DNA of 33,434 nucleotides from Prevotellaceae bacterium UBA4372 (lineage in GTDB: Bacteria > Bacteroidota > Bacteroidia > Bacteroidales > Bacteroidaceae). The translations under genes were made by a program, and so were the position numbers. The stretch covers positions 1 through 33,434 of the forward strand of contig DGSC01000006.1 in the NCBI GenBank assembly GCA_002391275.1. The letters run 5' to 3'. The notes beneath the pieces were generated by a model that worked only from the letters and a program-made list of their open reading frames with translations, did no database searches and was not told where the DNA came from. Numbering within the stretch: position 1 is the first letter of the stretch; each line of letters begins with the position of its first letter. Below, in pieces: positions 6,559 through 14,845 of the stretch.

Positions 6559-7590
6559 ATGGAACTACAAGATAAGTTGAAGCTGAAGATCGATAATCTC
6601 AACAAGCCGAAAGGCTCGCTGGGACGGTTGGAGGAGCTGGCCTTTCAGATAGGAATGGTTCAGCAGACGCTTTCGCCCACATTGCAGCATCCCGTGCATC
6701 TCTTGTTCGGTGCCGACCATGGCATCGAGCGCGAACACGTGAGTGTGTCGCCCCGCTGCATCACCTGGCAGCAGATGGAGAACTTCACGCGCGGCGGTGG
6801 CGGAGTAAACATGTTTTGCCGTCAGCATGGCTTCGAGCTTCGTCTGATAGATGTGGGTGTAGACCACGACCTGAGTGCTTTTCCGGCTATCATCAATAGG
6901 AAGGTCGCCCCTCATGGCACGGCCAACTTCCTCCACGAAGCGGCAATGACAGAGGAGCAATGCCAGCAAGCCCTCGGCATAGGGTGCGAACAAGTGGATG
7001 CGGCCTTTGCCAAGGGCTGCAACATTATCAGTATAGGCGAGATGGGCATTGCCAACACGTCGCCTTCGAGCATCTGGATGAGCTTGTTGCTCGATTTGCC
7101 CTTGGAACAATGTGTGGGAGCCGGAGCGGGACTGAACGATGAGGGCATCCGCCACAAGTTGGACGTGCTGCGCCGAAGCGTTGAGAACATGCAGAAAACG
7201 AATGTTCCGGCCGGCAACGACGATGGTGTCCGCTACCTCCTTCGCTATTTCGGCGGTTTCGAGATGGTGGCTGCCGTAGGGGCCATGCTCCGTGCGGCCG
7301 ACTTGCGGATGCTGGTGCTCGTAGACGGTTTCATCATGTCGGCTTGCGCCCTTATTGCCAGCAGGCTGCAACCGTCGTTCCTCGACGTAGCCATCTTTGC
7401 CCATTGTGGCGACGAAAGTGGCCACAAGCTTATGCTCGACGGCATGGGCGTGAAGCCGCTCCTCAGCCTGGGCCTGCGTCTGGGTGAGGGCACAGGCGCC
7501 CTATGCGCCTATCCCATCGTAGAGTCGGCTGTTCGCATGATCAATGAAATGGGCAATTTCGAAGATAATAAAATCACCAAATACTTTTAG
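6559..7590 (+). CDS. cobT: Nicotinate-nucleotide--dimethylbenzimidazole phosphoribosyltransferase
   Basis: CobT makes alpha-ribazole phosphate, the activated lower ligand of cobalamin, from a base and nicotinate mononucleotide. From ATG 6559 the protein has 343 residues. It shows the family's KPKGSLG near the N-terminus, GEMGIANT around residue 161 and the catalytic glutamate in LRLGEGTGA (Glu310). An in-frame ATG at 6505 would add 18 residues (MGRSTGKVKDEW...) that overlap cobU and look like junction sequence rather than family sequence, so 6559 is preferred. It lies between cobU and cobS in the same operon. Confidence 0.95.
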   Translation: MELQDKLKLKIDNLNKPKGSLGRLEELAFQIGMVQQTLSPTLQHPVHLLFGADHGIEREHVSVSPRCITWQQMENFTRGGGGVNMFCRQHGFELRLIDVGVDHDLSAFPAIINRKVAPHGTANFLHEAAMTEEQCQQALGIGCEQVDAAFAKGCNIISIGEMGIANTSPSSIWMSLLLDLPLEQCVGAGAGLNDEGIRHKLDVLRRSVENMQKTNVPAGNDDGVRYLLRYFGGFEMVAAVGAMLRAADLRMLVLVDGFIMSACALIASRLQPSFLDVAIFAHCGDESGHKLMLDGMGVKPLLSLGLRLGEGTGALCAYPIVESAVRMINEMGNFEDNKITKYF

Positions 7591-7678
7591 GATATCCTCG
7601 TCGACGCCGCTTCGTCAACGGCCCACGTTTCACCCCCTGACCACTCATTCACTACTAAAGAACAGATATCACCTGACA

Positions 7679-8500
7679 ATGAATCATCTCTTCGCCTCCC
7701 TGATGTTCTTTACGCGACTGCCCTGGTGGCGGCTGCGCACCGTGCCGAAAGAAGCTTTCGAACATGTCGTAGACTGGTGGCCGCTGATTGGTTGGCTCAC
7801 TGGAGGTGTGATGGCGGCTGTCTTTGTCATGGCAGTGTCGGTAGGTATGTCTGTCAGTGTGGCTGCTTTGTTAGCTATCGCTTCGCGTTTGTTGCTGACA
7901 GGAGCCCTGCATGAGGATGGTCTTGCCGATTTTTTCGATGGCTTCGGAGGGGGGACCGATCGCGCGCGTACATTATTTATTATGAAGGATTCCCACATCG
8001 GCACCTATGGCGTGTTGGGGCTGCTGTTGGTCTTAGGCCTGCTTTGGGCTTCTCTCGTGCAGCTGAGCGGCTATATGTCGGCACCTGGTTCGGTGGCTGT
8101 TTTCACTCCTTCGGCCGATGCTTTGCTGCGAACGGCCTCGGTGATGCTGCTTTTCGATGTTGCTGCCAAGAGTGCAGCCTCGCTCATCACCGGGCAATTG
8201 CCTTATGCCCGTACGGCCGACGAGGCGAAGAACAAAGTAGTTTATGTCGGTCGCAGTCTGCAAGGTTGGCTGTGTCATGGCGTGCGTTGTGCAGTAGCTT
8301 TGTCGCTGCCTGTCGCTGCTTGTTGCTATTTCGGCGTTCCGCAAGTCCACCTGTTGCTGCCCGTTCCTTTCGTGCTGGAATGTCTGCTCATGCTATGGAT
8401 GCGGCGGCGCATTGGTGGTTACACAGGCGATTGCTGCGGAGCCATCTTCCTCTTGTGCGAGTTGTCGTTGTACTTGACCTGCGGAATAGCGCTCTCGTGA
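7679..8500 (+). CDS. cobS: Adenosylcobinamide-GDP ribazoletransferase (cobalamin synthase)
   Basis: CobS is the membrane enzyme that joins adenosylcobinamide-GDP with alpha-ribazole (phosphate), completing cobalamin. The 273-residue product is strongly hydrophobic with multiple membrane segments and has the family signature HEDGLADFFDGFGG (residues 79-92) followed by IMKDSHIGTYG (101-111). The ATG at 7679 places the typical FFTRLP motif near the N-terminus; an upstream in-frame extension to 7544 overlaps cobT and is not family-like. It is the last gene before the terminator at 8535. Confidence 0.95.
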   Translation: MNHLFASLMFFTRLPWWRLRTVPKEAFEHVVDWWPLIGWLTGGVMAAVFVMAVSVGMSVSVAALLAIASRLLLTGALHEDGLADFFDGFGGGTDRARTLFIMKDSHIGTYGVLGLLLVLGLLWASLVQLSGYMSAPGSVAVFTPSADALLRTASVMLLFDVAAKSAASLITGQLPYARTADEAKNKVVYVGRSLQGWLCHGVRCAVALSLPVAACCYFGVPQVHLLLPVPFVLECLLMLWMRRRIGGYTGDCCGAIFLLCELSLYLTCGIALS

Positions 8501-8534
8501 GGCGGTCGGGTAGGGCGAAAGCAAAGTCGTAAAA

Positions 8535-8570
8535 AACAAAAAAGAGCACCTTCGGGTGCTCTTTTTTGTT
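8535..8570. terminator. UUCG-capped bidirectional terminator
   Basis: A perfect 16-base stem (8535-8550 with 8555-8570) is closed by the tetraloop TTCG at 8551-8554. A-runs on the left and T-runs on the right give U-tracts on both strands, so it can terminate the cob operon (+) and the tRNA-Ser transcript (-). Confidence 0.93.
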
Positions 8571-8598
8571 TGTAGCCAAGACTAATCGCCTCAACTGC

Positions 8599-8689
8599 TG
8601 GCGGAGAGAGAGGGATTCAAACCCCCGGAACGGACGAGCCGTTCACCGGATTTCGAGTCCGGCCCAATCGGTCACTCTGGCATCTCTCC
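8599..8689 (-). tRNA. tRNA-Ser (anticodon CGA)
   Basis: Read on the minus strand, the gene has a 7-base acceptor stem (GGAGAGA / TCTCTCC), discriminator G and an encoded CCA end. The anticodon stem CCGGA/TCCGG holds the loop CTCGAAA with anticodon CGA, which reads UCG serine codons. A long variable arm (AACGG...CCGTT) and the T-loop TTTGAATCC confirm the class II serine tRNA. It has its own promoter and shares the terminator at 8535. Confidence 0.95.
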
Positions 8690-8714
8690 TTGGATGTTTG
8701 CGCGAATGCGGTTG

Positions 8715-8744
8715 CAAAGGTAGAAATTTATTCATAATTCACAA
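8715..8744 (-). promoter_or_regulatory. Promoter of tRNA-Ser
   Basis: On the minus strand TTG (complement of 8742-8744) precedes TACCTTTG (complement of 8715-8722) by 19... the spacing of 8723-8741, the Bacteroidetes optimum. The tRNA 5' end lies 26 bases downstream. Confidence 0.75.
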
Positions 8745-8760
8745 TTCATAATTCATAATT
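8726..8760. repeat. AT-rich TTCATAATT junction repeats
   Basis: The motif TTCATAATT or ACAATTCATAATT is repeated about four times in 35 bases, followed by a T-tract. It partly overlaps the -33 box of the tRNA-Ser promoter. Similar short AT-rich repeats occur at other gene junctions of this window. Confidence 0.5.
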
Positions 8761-8859
8761 TTTTTGTTTTTACTCGGTTTTTTCGTCTGAGGCATACACT
8801 TTCTCCCTCTTTTTTTGCCTTGAAAGCCACTTTGCAACACAGTTGCAGCCACAACGATG

Positions 8860-8867
8860 TACCTTTG
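8860..8867 (+). promoter_or_regulatory. Probable -7 box for the metal exporter gene
   Basis: TACCTTTG matches the Bacteroidetes -7 consensus. A -33 box at the right distance is not clear (TTTG at 8831 is 25 bases away, TTG at 8843 is 14). The leader to ATG 9001 would be about 125 bases; the sequence 8868-9000 encodes nothing I recognise. Confidence 0.45.
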
Positions 8868-9000
8868 CACCCGAAAAGAGAGACTGGATGTTCCCGTCAA
8901 CCAGAATACTCCTGGCGAGCTCTCTGCAAGATGAGGAGTGGCATCATCTCATTCACGCCCACTTCCGACGCAACCAGAATAAACAAAAAACATAAAGAAT

Positions 9001-10482
9001 ATGATACTCGAACTACTTGAAAACTATTGGGATGCCTTGGTGATGATGACCGCCGAGATGGCTCCCTACCTGCTTTTAGGCTTCTTCATCGCAGGATTGT
9101 TGCGAACGTTTGTGCCCCGAACGGTCTACGCACGTCACCTTGCCCCTCGCAACATGAAGAGCGTAGTCAAGGCAGCAGCCATCGGCATTCCTTTGCCCTT
9201 GTGCTCTTGCGGCGTCATTCCCACGGCAGTAGGCCTGCGTAAGGAGGGCGCGAGCCATGGTGCATGCACCAGTTTCCTTATCGCCACACCCCAAACAGGC
9301 GTCGACAGCATCGCCGCCACCTATTCGCTCATGGGTCTTCCCTTTGCCATCGTGCGTCCTGTAGCAGCGCTGTTCACCGCCATGTTCGGGGGATGGCTGG
9401 TGAACAGATATGCCCGCGAGGACGAGGCCCTTTCCGCTGCAGCCGCACAGACTGGCGAGCACGATCATTGCGACTGCGGCCACGATCACGATCATTGTGA
9501 CTGCAATCACGATCATGCCAGCCACGATCACGACCATTGCTGCTGCGATCACGACCACGACGACGAGTGCCACTGCCATCACGGCAATGACCATACGTCG
9601 CAGACCTTCGTATCCAAGCTCACCGGAGCGCTCGACTACGCTTTTGTCGACATGATGCAGGATGTGGGCAAGTGGTTGGTCATCGGTCTGCTCATAGCTG
9701 CGCTCATCACCGTGGCCGTGCCCAACGAGTGGCTTGCCGCGTTGCACGACTATAAGCTGCTGAATATGCTCATCGTTCTGGCTGTGGCCATACCCATGTA
9801 CGTCTGTGCTACGGGCAGCATCCCCATTGCCGTATCGCTCATGGCCAAGGGCCTGACGCCTGGAGCCGCCTTGGTGTTGCTCATGGCTGGTCCGGCTGTC
9901 AATTCCGCTTCTATGTTGGTCATCGGCAAAGTGTTTGGCCGTCGCACCCTATGGCTCTATATCCTTTCCATTGTCATCGGTGCCATGTTGTTCGGCCTGG
10001 GCATAGATTATCTGCTGCCGCAAGACTGGTTTGCAGTTCAGAGCAGTATCACCGCTTCCGCCGGCCATTGTGCCCATTGCCTTACGACGATGGATTGGGT
10101 GTGGATTGCTCTGCTGGTGGCCCTTCTCCTGAATGCCTTCTGGCAGCAGCACCGCGGTCATACTTGCAGTTGCGGTCACGACCACGACCATGCTCACGAC
10201 CATCATCACCACTCGCACGACCATGCTGAGACCCACGAGCATGCTGATGCCGAGGAACACCATCACGAGGACGCAGCGGGTGCTCAGCAAGTGTATCGCG
10301 TCGAGGGAATGTCGTGCAACCATTGTAAGGCCAATGTGGAGCGCGCTATCCGTGGCGTGGCCGGGGTCGAGGACGTTGTCGTAGACCTGCCTTCAGCCAC
10401 AGCCACCGTCGTAGGCGCCCACTCGTCCGACGAGCTCATCGAGCGCGTTAAGAGTTATGGCTACGAGGCTTCGCCGTTGTAG
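9001..10482 (+). CDS. SO_0444-type Cu/Zn efflux permease with His-rich loops and a C-terminal HMA domain
   Basis: The 493-residue membrane protein belongs to the DUF318/ArsP-like permease group. Membrane segments surround the conserved PLPLCSCGVIP (about 64-74) and MYVCATGSIPIA (about 266-277). A His/Asp/Cys-rich stretch (154-198) lies between the two permease halves, a second one (387-423) follows the last helix, and an HMA metal-binding domain with GMSCNHC (436-442) ends the protein. This matches the family named SO_0444 Cu/Zn efflux transporter and suggests export of a soft or transition metal; the metal itself is not shown by the sequence. It is a single-gene unit with its own terminator. 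Direct HMA fusion may hand the ion to the permease. Confidence 0.9.
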   Translation: MILELLENYWDALVMMTAEMAPYLLLGFFIAGLLRTFVPRTVYARHLAPRNMKSVVKAAAIGIPLPLCSCGVIPTAVGLRKEGASHGACTSFLIATPQTGVDSIAATYSLMGLPFAIVRPVAALFTAMFGGWLVNRYAREDEALSAAAAQTGEHDHCDCGHDHDHCDCNHDHASHDHDHCCCDHDHDDECHCHHGNDHTSQTFVSKLTGALDYAFVDMMQDVGKWLVIGLLIAALITVAVPNEWLAALHDYKLLNMLIVLAVAIPMYVCATGSIPIAVSLMAKGLTPGAALVLLMAGPAVNSASMLVIGKVFGRRTLWLYILSIVIGAMLFGLGIDYLLPQDWFAVQSSITASAGHCAHCLTTMDWVWIALLVALLLNAFWQQHRGHTCSCGHDHDHAHDHHHHSHDHAETHEHADAEEHHHEDAAGAQQVYRVEGMSCNHCKANVERAIRGVAGVEDVVVDLPSATATVVGAHSSDELIERVKSYGYEASPL

Positions 10483-10524
10483 CGCAACGTGCTTCGGCAT
10501 CCTTTCTTGGCTATCTGATAGATC

Positions 10525-10575
10525 ATGGCCGCACAGCTTCTGAGCTCACTCAGCGCTGTGCGGCCATTTTTTTTA
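10525..10575 (+). terminator. Rho-independent terminator after the metal exporter
   Basis: A perfect 13-base stem (ATGGCCGCACAGC at 10525-10537 with GCTGTGCGGCCAT at 10555-10567) is followed by a run of T. Confidence 0.92.
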
Positions 10576-10620
10576 GTTGAAAAAAATCGATTCTTACGGA
10601 GCGAGCCTGAAACTTTTCAT

Positions 10621-10628
10621 TATCTTTG
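10621..10628 (+). promoter_or_regulatory. -7 box of the GH127 gene
   Basis: TATCTTTG matches the -7 consensus and lies 29 bases before the ATG. No TTTG or TTG is seen about 20 bases upstream, which suggests that the promoter depends on an activator, as expected for a glycan-induced gene. Confidence 0.55.
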
Positions 10629-10657
10629 TAGCCGTAAACACTAAAAAATAATTGATA

Positions 10658-13621
10658 ATGAAAAGTTCGTGTTCATTTGTCGCCAAGCTGTTTCATGCAT
10701 CTCTGGCCGTGGTCATGATGTTCCCGGCGGGTGTCATGGCTCAAGCGTATAAGTCCATAGCCGCTACCGAAGCGGTTCGCGTAGAAGCTCCCGTAGGCAC
10801 GGTGCCCCGCCTGCCTTACCAGTTGTGGGTCACCTATTCCGACGGCAGCAAGGCCTACCGTCAGGTGAGATGGACCAACGCCGCGCCCGCCACTGAGCAA
10901 CAGCAGATGCAGCAGCCCGCAGGCTCTACCTATGATGTGCGAGGCTACGTCATCGGCGACAACACCACTACGCAAGGTTATCCCGTAGCGGCTCACGTGC
11001 GTGTCGTCGACGGCGCTTATGTTGCCCCGGACAATAAGCCTGTGGCCGTGCCGCTGCCTTTGAATAAGGTGAGCATCACCGGCAACAACCGCCTCACCCA
11101 CAATCGTGATATGGACATCGACCAGTTGCTCTCGCTTGATGTCAAGCAGCAGCTCTACAACTATCGCGATACCTATGGCCTGCCTACCGACGGCTACCCG
11201 GAGGCCGACGGCTGGGACTCTCCCACCACGAAGCTTAAGGGACATGGCAGTGGCCACTATATGAGTGGCATGGCTATGGCTTACGCTTCGTGCACCGATG
11301 CAGCCAAGCGCAAGCAGTTGAAGGCAAACATTCGTACAATGGTGGACGAGCTGCGCCGCTGTCAGGAACGTACCTTCGTCTTCGACAAGGAGCTTGGCCG
11401 CTACCGCGAGGCCCGCGATTTTGCCCCTGAAGACGAGCTGCGCGAGATGAAAGGCACTTGGGACGACTTCAATCGCTATAAGCAAGACTATGCACACTAC
11501 GGCTATGGTTACCTGAATGCCATACCAGCCCAGCACTGTGCGCTTATCGAGATGTACCGTGCCTACAATAACGAGCAATGGGTGTGGGCACCCTACTATA
11601 GTGTCCACAAGCAACTGGCCGGACTCATCGACATTGCCACCTACGTCGACGACGCCGCTATTGCCCGCAAGGCACTCCTTATAGCCAAGGACATGGGCCT
11701 GTGGGTGTGGAACCGCCTGCACTACCGCACCTATGTCAATGCCGAGGGCTCGCAGGCCGAGCGCCGTGCCCGTCCCGGCAACCGCTATGAGATGTGGAAC
11801 ATGTACATCGCAGGTGAAGTGGGTGGCATGGCCGAGTCGTTGGCCCGCCTCTCCGAGATGGTGACGGATGCCACCGAGAGTGCTCACCTGCTCGAAGCTG
11901 CTACCTATTTCGACAGTCCCGCCTTCTTCGATCCCCTTGCCCATAATGCCGACGCCATACGCACACGTCATGCCAACCAGCACATCCCCATGGTGACGGG
12001 CGCCCTCAAGGCCTTCCATGCCGGAGGCGACAGCCGCTACTACGACCTCGCCCTCAACTTCTGGAACATGATTCAAGGGCGCTATCGCTATGCCATGGGC
12101 GGCGTAGGCAATGGCGAAATGTTTCGTCAGCCCTACACCCAGATTCTCTCGATGTGCACCAATGTGGGCACCGATTGGCGCGACCGCTCCACCTATCCCG
12201 AACCTACGCTCAACGAGACCTGCTGCGCCTACAATCTGGCCAAACTTACCAAGGACCTCAACGGCTATGCCCCCAACGATGCCCGCTACATGGACTACTA
12301 CGAGCGCGTACTCTACAATCAGCTCATAGGTTCGCTCAACCCGCATCACTACGCTGTTCTCTATCAATATGCCGTGGGCCTGAATGCCTCTAAGCCCTGG
12401 GGCAACGAGACACCGCAGTCGACTTGCTGTGGCGGAACGGGCGTGGAGAATCATGTAAAATATCAGGAGGCCGCCTATTTCGTGGGTGCCGACACGCTGT
12501 GGGTAGCCCTCTACCTTCCTACCACAGCCCGCTGGGATGCCAAGGGCGTGACACTCAAGCAGGAGTGTGAGTGGCCGGCTCAGGCTTCCACCATCACTTT
12601 CTCTCAGTGTAAGAAGCCTATCGTCGTGAAGTTGCGTACACCTTACTGGGCCACTTCGGGTTTCGACGTCCGTGTCAATGGCGAGAGCGTAGCCCAGCGC
12701 TACCAGCCTTGCGCTTATGTGACGTTGCCCGCACGCCGCTGGAGCAAGACCGACCGCATAGAAGTGGTGATGCCTTTCTCGGCCCACATCGACTTCGGCC
12801 CCGACAAGATGGAGGTGGCTGCCACGGGAAAGAACCAGCCACGCACGAACTTCGAGCCCGCATGGTGCGGAGCTTTCATGAACGGCCCTCTCGTCATGGC
12901 AGCCAAAGGCATCAAGACATGGGAGGAGGCAACGATAGAGATGAAGAACGACGTATCTCGTTCTGCCCAGAGCGCAGATTTGAAGCAGGCGTCGGACGCA
13001 GGAAATGGCTCCAATTCTTCATCCCTCGTTTTTCACACATCCCTTGCCGACACCCTCTCCTTCCTTCCCGACTACGATGCCGACCGCCACGTTACCCACT
13101 ATTTCCGTTTCCTCATGCCCGGCACTCCTGTAGCCGTAGTGTCCGAAACGTCGGAGTCGGGGGTCAACGACACCCGTCTGCGCGAAGCCATGGCCTTGGC
13201 TCGCAGCCGCCGCGACGCTCAGAATGCGTGGAATGCGCTTGAGGTGAAGGTGCCCGAGTATGCCCCTTGGGCCCCGCACGGCTATAGCCGCCTGATGACA
13301 CAGTTCGACCGCGCCCGCGCCCTCTACGACGATGCCGTGCGCAGCCACTCGCAGGAAGCTGTCGACCAGATGGCCACAGAGCTCGAAGCGGCCCTCAACA
13401 CCATGCGGCCCGGCAACCTGCCCGAACTCGAAGACCTCGACACGTTGTTGCCGCTGCTGGCCAAGGCACGCCAGGGCGCACAAGAGAATGGCGGCACCAG
13501 TCAGCAACTGCGCGACGCTATCGACTACGCCGAGATGGTGGTCAAGTACGTCAGCGACGGTTCTGGCACAGCCGATATGATAGAACGAGCTACCCGACAG
13601 TTGCAAGACGCTGTGAAATAG
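10658..13621 (+). CDS. Secreted GH127 glycoside hydrolase (beta-L-arabinofuranosidase-like, DUF1680)
   Basis: The 987-residue protein starts at ATG 10658 (a TTG six bases earlier is less likely) with a signal peptide ending near VMAQA. Residues about 45-125 form an Ig-like (Big_4-type) domain. The GH127 catalytic domain follows from about 135 to 700: NRLTHNRD, GHGSGHY, then Glu520 and Cys522 in NETCC and the Cys590-Cys591 pair in STCCGGTG. These fit the glutamate and zinc-bound cysteines of the characterised HypBA1 enzyme, whose nucleophile is a cysteine. The last 120 residues look helical, FIVAR-like, and may bind carbohydrate or surface partners. GH127 enzymes release L-arabinofuranose from plant glycans; the exact linkage is not determined. 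No SusCD pair is nearby. Confidence 0.93.
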   Translation: MKSSCSFVAKLFHASLAVVMMFPAGVMAQAYKSIAATEAVRVEAPVGTVPRLPYQLWVTYSDGSKAYRQVRWTNAAPATEQQQMQQPAGSTYDVRGYVIGDNTTTQGYPVAAHVRVVDGAYVAPDNKPVAVPLPLNKVSITGNNRLTHNRDMDIDQLLSLDVKQQLYNYRDTYGLPTDGYPEADGWDSPTTKLKGHGSGHYMSGMAMAYASCTDAAKRKQLKANIRTMVDELRRCQERTFVFDKELGRYREARDFAPEDELREMKGTWDDFNRYKQDYAHYGYGYLNAIPAQHCALIEMYRAYNNEQWVWAPYYSVHKQLAGLIDIATYVDDAAIARKALLIAKDMGLWVWNRLHYRTYVNAEGSQAERRARPGNRYEMWNMYIAGEVGGMAESLARLSEMVTDATESAHLLEAATYFDSPAFFDPLAHNADAIRTRHANQHIPMVTGALKAFHAGGDSRYYDLALNFWNMIQGRYRYAMGGVGNGEMFRQPYTQILSMCTNVGTDWRDRSTYPEPTLNETCCAYNLAKLTKDLNGYAPNDARYMDYYERVLYNQLIGSLNPHHYAVLYQYAVGLNASKPWGNETPQSTCCGGTGVENHVKYQEAAYFVGADTLWVALYLPTTARWDAKGVTLKQECEWPAQASTITFSQCKKPIVVKLRTPYWATSGFDVRVNGESVAQRYQPCAYVTLPARRWSKTDRIEVVMPFSAHIDFGPDKMEVAATGKNQPRTNFEPAWCGAFMNGPLVMAAKGIKTWEEATIEMKNDVSRSAQSADLKQASDAGNGSNSSSLVFHTSLADTLSFLPDYDADRHVTHYFRFLMPGTPVAVVSETSESGVNDTRLREAMALARSRRDAQNAWNALEVKVPEYAPWAPHGYSRLMTQFDRARALYDDAVRSHSQEAVDQMATELEAALNTMRPGNLPELEDLDTLLPLLAKARQGAQENGGTSQQLRDAIDYAEMVVKYVSDGSGTADMIERATRQLQDAVK

Positions 13622-13670
13622 CATACTACATCTTGCCCCAAAAAACATGTAAAAAAGACTTTCCGAAACG

Positions 13671-13702
13671 TTTGGCCGTGTCGTCGAAATGCGCTAACTT
13701 TG
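13671..13702 (+). promoter_or_regulatory. Consensus promoter of the 13.8 kb gene
   Basis: TTTG at 13671-13674 is followed after 20 bases by TAACTTTG at 13695-13702, an exact Bacteroidetes promoter. The leader to ATG 13783 is about 75 bases. The -7 box sits exactly in the loop of the inverted repeat 13677-13732. Confidence 0.88.
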
Positions 13703-13732
13703 CAAAAGAATGCCGCGCATTTCGGCGACACG
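13677..13732. promoter_or_regulatory. 18-base inverted repeat wrapped around the -7 box (putative operator)
   Basis: The arms at 13677-13694 and 13715-13732 (CGTGTCGTCGAAATGCGC and its near-exact complement) match at 17 of 18 positions. The centre of 20 bases holds TAACTTTG and the likely transcription start. A dimeric repressor on both arms would block the promoter. The alternative is a structure at the very 5' end of the RNA, but only the right arm would be transcribed. Confidence 0.65.
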
Positions 13733-13782
13733 TTCTTTTACATCTTGAAAATCAATATTTTCAACCTCTAAAGTTTACGAAT

Positions 13783-14388
13783 ATGAATGACGACAACACC
13801 AACAGACCTCGTGACAACACCGTCACGCCTGGCGGCGACTTCAGCAATATGGAGTACGTCGCCGAAGCCATCATCTTTGAACTTAACGCTAAGGACATGA
13901 TTACGATTGACGAAGCACGACGCCTCGTCAACCTTGCAGGACGAATCTTCTACAGTCAAGGCTTCAATGCCGGCCAGACCCATGCTCTGCTCGAATTGGC
14001 CCGACTGCAAATAACAACGCGCCAACCCGTCAACGAACACAAAAACCTCAACATCTCAACTACCCAAGCACAATCTCGCTTTGGCGACGCTCTTCCCTTA
14101 CAGCTCCTCACCCATGAGGCACGCACAGTGTGGCAGGCACTCGTCGAAGCCCAATTCTTAGACCAAGACTGGAAACCCCTTCAGCAGACCACCAACGGCC
14201 AATGTATGTACATCGCCCTGGCCATGGGCATGCGATTCCTGGGCGACAGCGTATGGCAACCCTTCGAAAGGCTCTGGAACAAGTCGCACCTCGCACAGCA
14301 GCATTACAGAATGACCGACACCGGGCACAAGCCCGACCGCTGGAAAGAGATCGATAAGATCGTAGGGTGGGCTTCCAACAAATCATAA
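13783..14388 (+). CDS. Hypothetical protein, 201 residues
   Basis: I do not recognise the family. The N-terminus is polar and probably disordered (MNDDNTNRPRDNTVTPGG); residues about 24-70 read as amphipathic helices (EYVAEAIIFELNAKD..., DEARRLVNLAGRIF); the C-terminal half is rich in aromatic and basic residues and ends in KEIDKIVGWASNKS. No signal peptide or membrane segment is seen, so it is likely cytoplasmic. ATG 13783 is chosen because an exact promoter lies between the longer in-frame start (13633) and this ATG. It is the first of three small genes that end at 15136 and may be a remnant of an accessory element. Confidence 0.75.
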   Translation: MNDDNTNRPRDNTVTPGGDFSNMEYVAEAIIFELNAKDMITIDEARRLVNLAGRIFYSQGFNAGQTHALLELARLQITTRQPVNEHKNLNISTTQAQSRFGDALPLQLLTHEARTVWQALVEAQFLDQDWKPLQQTTNGQCMYIALAMGMRFLGDSVWQPFERLWNKSHLAQQHYRMTDTGHKPDRWKEIDKIVGWASNKS

Positions 14389-14410
14389 AGCATTGACTTA
14401 CAACACCGAT

Positions 14411-14460
14411 GGGGGATATATAGTCACTATCATAGCGGCTATATATCCCCCTGATTATTT
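14411..14460 (+). terminator. Large palindrome: terminator and/or operator
   Basis: GGGGGATATATAG at 14411-14423 pairs perfectly with CTATATATCCCCC at 14439-14451; the loop holds a short CTATcATAG stem. TGATTATTTT follows. It is placed 22 bases after the stop of the preceding gene, so termination is likely. Its right arm also lies where the -33 box of the next promoter should be. Confidence 0.65.
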
Positions 14461-14470
14461 TGCCTCATAG

Positions 14471-14478
14471 TACCTTTG
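14471..14478 (+). promoter_or_regulatory. -7 box of the 14.5 kb gene pair
   Basis: TACCTTTG fits the consensus and precedes ATG 14510 by 31 bases. The expected -33 position (about 14448-14450) is occupied by the right arm of the palindrome rather than by TTTG. Confidence 0.6.
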
Positions 14479-14509
14479 CATCGAGTTAAACAACTAAAAG
14501 CATACCACT

Positions 14510-14833
14510 ATGAGACTACTTTCCAACCAAACCTACCTCATGAGCCGCGAGCTCTATGCCGACATCTGCCGTCTGGCACGTCTGCGCACACAATTCCATG
14601 CCATCGTCATCGAGCAGGAACGCCTCGAAGCATCTATCCGCCAACGCATGGCACCCGCCACCGAGATCGTAGACCTCTCCTTCCTGCGTCAGCAGACGAA
14701 GGCTACGCCGGAGGAACGCAAAGAGATGTTCGTAGCCAAGATCGACGTCCTCAACCGCCTGGTCGTGCATCCCGCTTACGTGTGTCAGCGTTTCCGCCCA
14801 TGCCCGCCCGAAGAACCAGATTCTAACCTCTAA
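14510..14833 (+). CDS. Hypothetical protein, 107 residues
   Basis: Family not recognised. The protein is charged and predicted mostly helical (RELYADICRLARLRTQFHA, IVIEQERLEASIRQRM) with a Pro/Glu-rich end; no signal or membrane segment is seen. It starts 31 bases after a -7 box and is followed 12 bases later by the DUF4248-like gene, so the two form an operon. Codon use looks like that of the neighbours. A helical, coiled-coil-prone protein beside a small putative DNA-binding protein could form a complex, but this is a guess. Confidence 0.75.
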   Translation: MRLLSNQTYLMSRELYADICRLARLRTQFHAIVIEQERLEASIRQRMAPATEIVDLSFLRQQTKATPEERKEMFVAKIDVLNRLVVHPAYVCQRFRPCPPEEPDSNL

Positions 14834-14845
14834 ATCCTTACAACG

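Noticed and set aside
8820..9020. 66-residue frame upstream of the metal exporter
   Set aside because: The predicted promoter lies inside it, it overlaps the exporter start, and the translation has no protein-like pattern.
10673..12787. 704-residue open frame antisense to the GH127 gene
   Set aside because: It mirrors the codon bias of the GH127 frame, gives no family-like motifs and lacks a promoter.
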